Source: CAJUPY01 sp051871275
GTDB lineage: Bacteria; Bacteroidota; Bacteroidia; Bacteroidales; Muribaculaceae
DNA length: 8,097 nucleotides
Reading direction: 5' to 3'
Assembly (NCBI GenBank): GCA_051871275.1
Contig: JBJECR010000117.1
Span: forward strand, 1-8,097
The position numbers and the translations under genes were made by a program. Positions within the stretch are counted from its first letter, which is position 1, and each line of letters starts with the position of its first letter. The notes below the pieces were generated by a model that saw nothing but the letters and a program-made list of their open reading frames with translations, was not told where the DNA came from and did not search any database. This document shows, in pieces, positions 6,592 to 8,097 of the stretch.

Positions 6592-6625
6592 CTGATATTT
6601 TTGTGTCATGACACAAAAATATCAG
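6592..6625. repeat. Perfect 34-bp palindrome, downstream copy of the ATPase-flanking repeat
   Basis: The left half CTGATATTTTTGTGTCA (6592-6608) is the exact reverse complement of 6609-6625. The first 26 bp (6592-6617) are identical to 7915-7940 on the other side of the ATPase gene. It sits between the converging xseB and ATPase genes. Transcribed from either side it would form a 15-17 bp hairpin and may attenuate transcription both ways, although no clean U-tract follows directly on the plus strand. It may also be a protein-binding site or an element end. Confidence 0.92.
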
Positions 6626-6636
6626 ATAAAAGTGCT

Positions 6637-6673
6637 CTAAATATTGGTTTTTATTGTGCTAAATATTGGTTTT
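6637..6673. repeat. Short direct repeat duplicating the 3' end of the ATPase gene
   Basis: CTAAATATTGGTTTT occurs at 6637-6651 and again at 6659-6673, offset by 22 bp. The second copy encodes the last residues and stop codon of the minus-strand ATPase (KTNI-stop); the first lies just past the stop. Both are preceded by a GTG-containing stretch. It looks like a local slippage or duplication event at the 3' edge of the gene. Confidence 0.7.
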
Positions 6674-7906
6674 GCCCAGCAAATAATCAAAAAGATTAAC
6701 CATAAAAATACCTGAATCATTGTAACCGGTGTAAAACACATCATTTGTAATTATGATTTTTCTAAAACCATCGGCAACTTCTAAAAGCGAGGCTTGTTCC
6801 TGTTCTATTTTTTCTTTATCGGGCAGAGAATATGCAGACTGGATATATAGTCTTTCATCGTGACGATTAACCACAAAGTCAATCTCCAAATTTCTTCTCT
6901 GCAAATCTCCATTATTATTTCTTTTGAAACATTCAATCCTGCCTATATCTACAGTAAAACCTCTGAGACGCAATTCGTTGTAAATTACGTTTTCCATTGC
7001 ATGAGTTGGCTCAAGCTGCCTGAAATCCAGAATTGCATTTCGGATACCCATATCTTCAAAGTAATACTTGCTTTCAGTGCCGATGTATCTTCTTCCTTTA
7101 ACATCGTATCTCAATGCTTCACTTATAAAAAAGGCATCTTTTAGACATTCAATGTATTTATTTATGGTTTCGGTGGCAATACTGATACCTGCAACAGACA
7201 TGAAAGTGTTTACAATTTTGCGGACATTAGTACTTGAACCGATGCTTGATGCAAGCACTTTCGTGAGTTCAAGCATTCCTGTTTCATTTTTAAGGTGATT
7301 TCTTTCTATGACATCTTTAAGATACACGGTTTCAAATATTTCACGCAAATATTTCTGCTTATCTTCCGCTTTTTCTATACTTGCAACAGCCGGAAGTCCT
7401 CCGTATCTGTAGTATTGTCTTAGTGCTTCAGCTTTATCTCCGCCTATAACTTCGTAATATTCAGAGAAACTAAGTGGGTGAATGTGAATCTCCCAACCGC
7501 GACCTCTAAATTCCGTGATGACATCTTTAGATAAAAATTTTGCATTAGAACCGGTAACATATACTTCTGCGTTAGGAACTTTCAGATAAGAATTAAGCAC
7601 ATCTTCAAATTCGCTTACTAATTGTACTTCATCAAGGAGAATGTAATATTTCTCAGCATCTTTCATCTGAGAATCAATGTGTTCAAGTAAGCCATCCGGG
7701 TCTCTAAATTTCTTATTTCTACGGTCTTCCAGGTTTACCTGAATGATATGGTCTTCCGGAATACCTCTCTCAAGAAGATATTTCCTAAAAAGATTAAATA
7801 ATAGATATGATTTTCCACAGCGGCGAATACCTGTCACCACTTTTATCATACCGTTTCCTTCTGCACTTATAAGTTTGTCAAGGTATTGTTTTCTTTCAAA
7901 AATCAT
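6659..7906 (-). CDS. AAA_14/DUF4143-type ATPase (ATP-binding protein)
   Basis: This 415-residue protein belongs to the AAA_14 plus DUF4143 ATPase family, common and often multicopy in Bacteroidota. Visible motifs are Walker A GIRRCGKS (26-33), Walker B YYILLDEVQ (87-95, with D92 and E93), a sensor-1-like YVTGSNA (116-122) and arginine-finger candidates in EFRGRGWEI (132-140), followed by LSFSEYY. The C-terminal DUF4143 region contains YLKDVIERNHL (195-205), ENVIYNELRLRGF (305-317), EIDFVV (341-346) and YIQSAYSL (354-361). That pattern resembles a restriction-endonuclease-like fold whose usual catalytic Lys is replaced by Gln. The biological role of the family is not established. The gene is AT-richer than the neighbouring xse genes and runs opposite to them. 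It is bracketed by palindromic repeats 9 bp upstream of its ATG and 33 bp past its stop, and has its own promoter. This suggests an acquired self-contained cassette. There is no antitoxin-like or second partner gene beside it. Confidence 0.9.
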   Translation of the reverse strand: MIFERKQYLDKLISAEGNGMIKVVTGIRRCGKSYLLFNLFRKYLLERGIPEDHIIQVNLEDRRNKKFRDPDGLLEHIDSQMKDAEKYYILLDEVQLVSEFEDVLNSYLKVPNAEVYVTGSNAKFLSKDVITEFRGRGWEIHIHPLSFSEYYEVIGGDKAEALRQYYRYGGLPAVASIEKAEDKQKYLREIFETVYLKDVIERNHLKNETGMLELTKVLASSIGSSTNVRKIVNTFMSVAGISIATETINKYIECLKDAFFISEALRYDVKGRRYIGTESKYYFEDMGIRNAILDFRQLEPTHAMENVIYNELRLRGFTVDIGRIECFKRNNNGDLQRRNLEIDFVVNRHDERLYIQSAYSLPDKEKIEQEQASLLEVADGFRKIIITNDVFYTGYNDSGIFMVNLFDYLLGKTNI

Positions 7907-7914
7907 AGTTTAAT

Positions 7915-7940
7915 CTGATATTTTTGTGTCATGACACAAA
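7915..7940. repeat. 26-bp palindrome-containing repeat, upstream copy flanking the ATPase
   Basis: These 26 bp are identical to 6592-6617. The core TTTGTGTCATGACACAAA (7923-7940) is a perfect 18-bp palindrome, but outward symmetry breaks on the right, where TTTATAG replaces the AATATCAG seen in the other copy. It lies 9 bp before the ATPase start codon and immediately downstream of the promoter, so it would be in the 5' untranslated region as a hairpin or act as an operator. Confidence 0.9.
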
Positions 7941-7949
7941 TTTATAGTG

Positions 7950-7980
7950 CAAAAGTATGTATTTTTGATAATATGGCAAA
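7950..7980 (-). promoter_or_regulatory. Bacteroidota-type promoter of the ATPase gene
   Basis: Read on the minus strand, TTTG (7980-7977) is followed after exactly 19 bp by TACTTTTG (7957-7950), matching TTTG and TAnnTTTG. Transcription should start at about 7941-7946, right at the edge of the palindrome at 7940-7915, giving a leader of about 35-40 nt. A second TAnnTTTG match (TAAATTTG, overlapping the palindrome) has no -33 box at the right spacing. Confidence 0.68.
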
Positions 7981-8010
7981 GCGAAATTACGTATTTTTTA
8001 TAAATCAAGG

Positions 8011-8097
8011 GTCAAGAGTCAAGAGTCGAGAGAACTCGGAGATCTCGGAGCACTCGGGCATCTCGGCTGACGCCGAGAGGGAGAGGGATGTCAAGAG
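8011..8097. repeat. GC-rich tandem repeat patch with 7-bp then 9-bp period
   Basis: GTCAAGA, GTCAAGA and GTCGAGA follow one another at 8011-8031. From 8034 the sequence runs in 9-bp units: ACTCGGAGA, TCTCGGAGC, ACTCGGGCA, TCTCGGCTG, ACGCCGAGA (to 8078), with GGGAGAGGG after. A perfect hairpin TCTCGGC-TGAC-GCCGAGA occupies 8061-8078. GTCAAGAG reappears at 8090-8097, where the window is cut, so the patch probably continues. It differs sharply in composition from the AT-rich DNA just before it, and no gene is evident in it. Confidence 0.75.

Noticed and set aside
8011..8097. Possible CRISPR array at the right edge
   Set aside because: The repeats are 7-9 bp and contiguous, with no unique spacers and no cas gene in view.

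Overview
The window looks like chromosomal DNA from a member of the order Bacteroidales (phylum Bacteroidota). Three intergenic regions carry the Bacteroidota promoter signature, a TTTG -33 box 19-20 bp ahead of a TAnnTTTG -7 box. Start codons lack Shine-Dalgarno sequences and follow A/T-rich leaders. The tRNA has no encoded CCA. The S1 protein, the DbpA-type helicase and a probable DUF3256 protein also fit this phylum. I cannot fix the family or genus from sequence alone.

Layout: positions 1-151 hold a short minus-strand reading frame that looks like the amputated N-terminus of a MalY/PatB-type PLP enzyme. Next come tRNA-Leu(UAA) with its own promoter and terminator (221-417) and an unusual strictly 9-bp-phased GGG array (425-541). 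The ribosomal protein S1 gene rpsA (668-2455) follows, with its own promoter, a leader hairpin and a strong terminator. The U-tract of that terminator supplies the -33 box for the next promoter, which drives an apparent four-gene operon: a DEAD-box RNA helicase (2540-4321), a secreted DUF3256-like protein (4344-4976), and the large and small subunits of exonuclease VII, xseA (4967-6313) and xseB (6327-6533).

Converging on this operon from the right is an AT-richer accessory gene, an AAA_14/DUF4143 ATPase (7906 to 6659, minus strand). It is bracketed by two copies of the same 26-bp sequence, centred on the palindrome TGTGTCATGACACA. One copy sits between the promoter and the start codon; the other, extended to a perfect 34-bp palindrome, lies just past the stop. 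The right edge of the window (8011-8097) is a second GC-rich repeat patch with 7-bp and then 9-bp periodicity.

The left and middle parts are core information-processing genes: translation (tRNA-Leu, S1), RNA remodelling (helicase) and DNA repair (ExoVII). The most unusual signals are the palindrome-bracketed ATPase cassette, the two period-9 intergenic arrays, and the helicase promoter whose -7 box ends only 4 nt before the start codon, predicting a leaderless mRNA. No CRISPR array, insertion sequence, phage gene or complete defence operon is visible.
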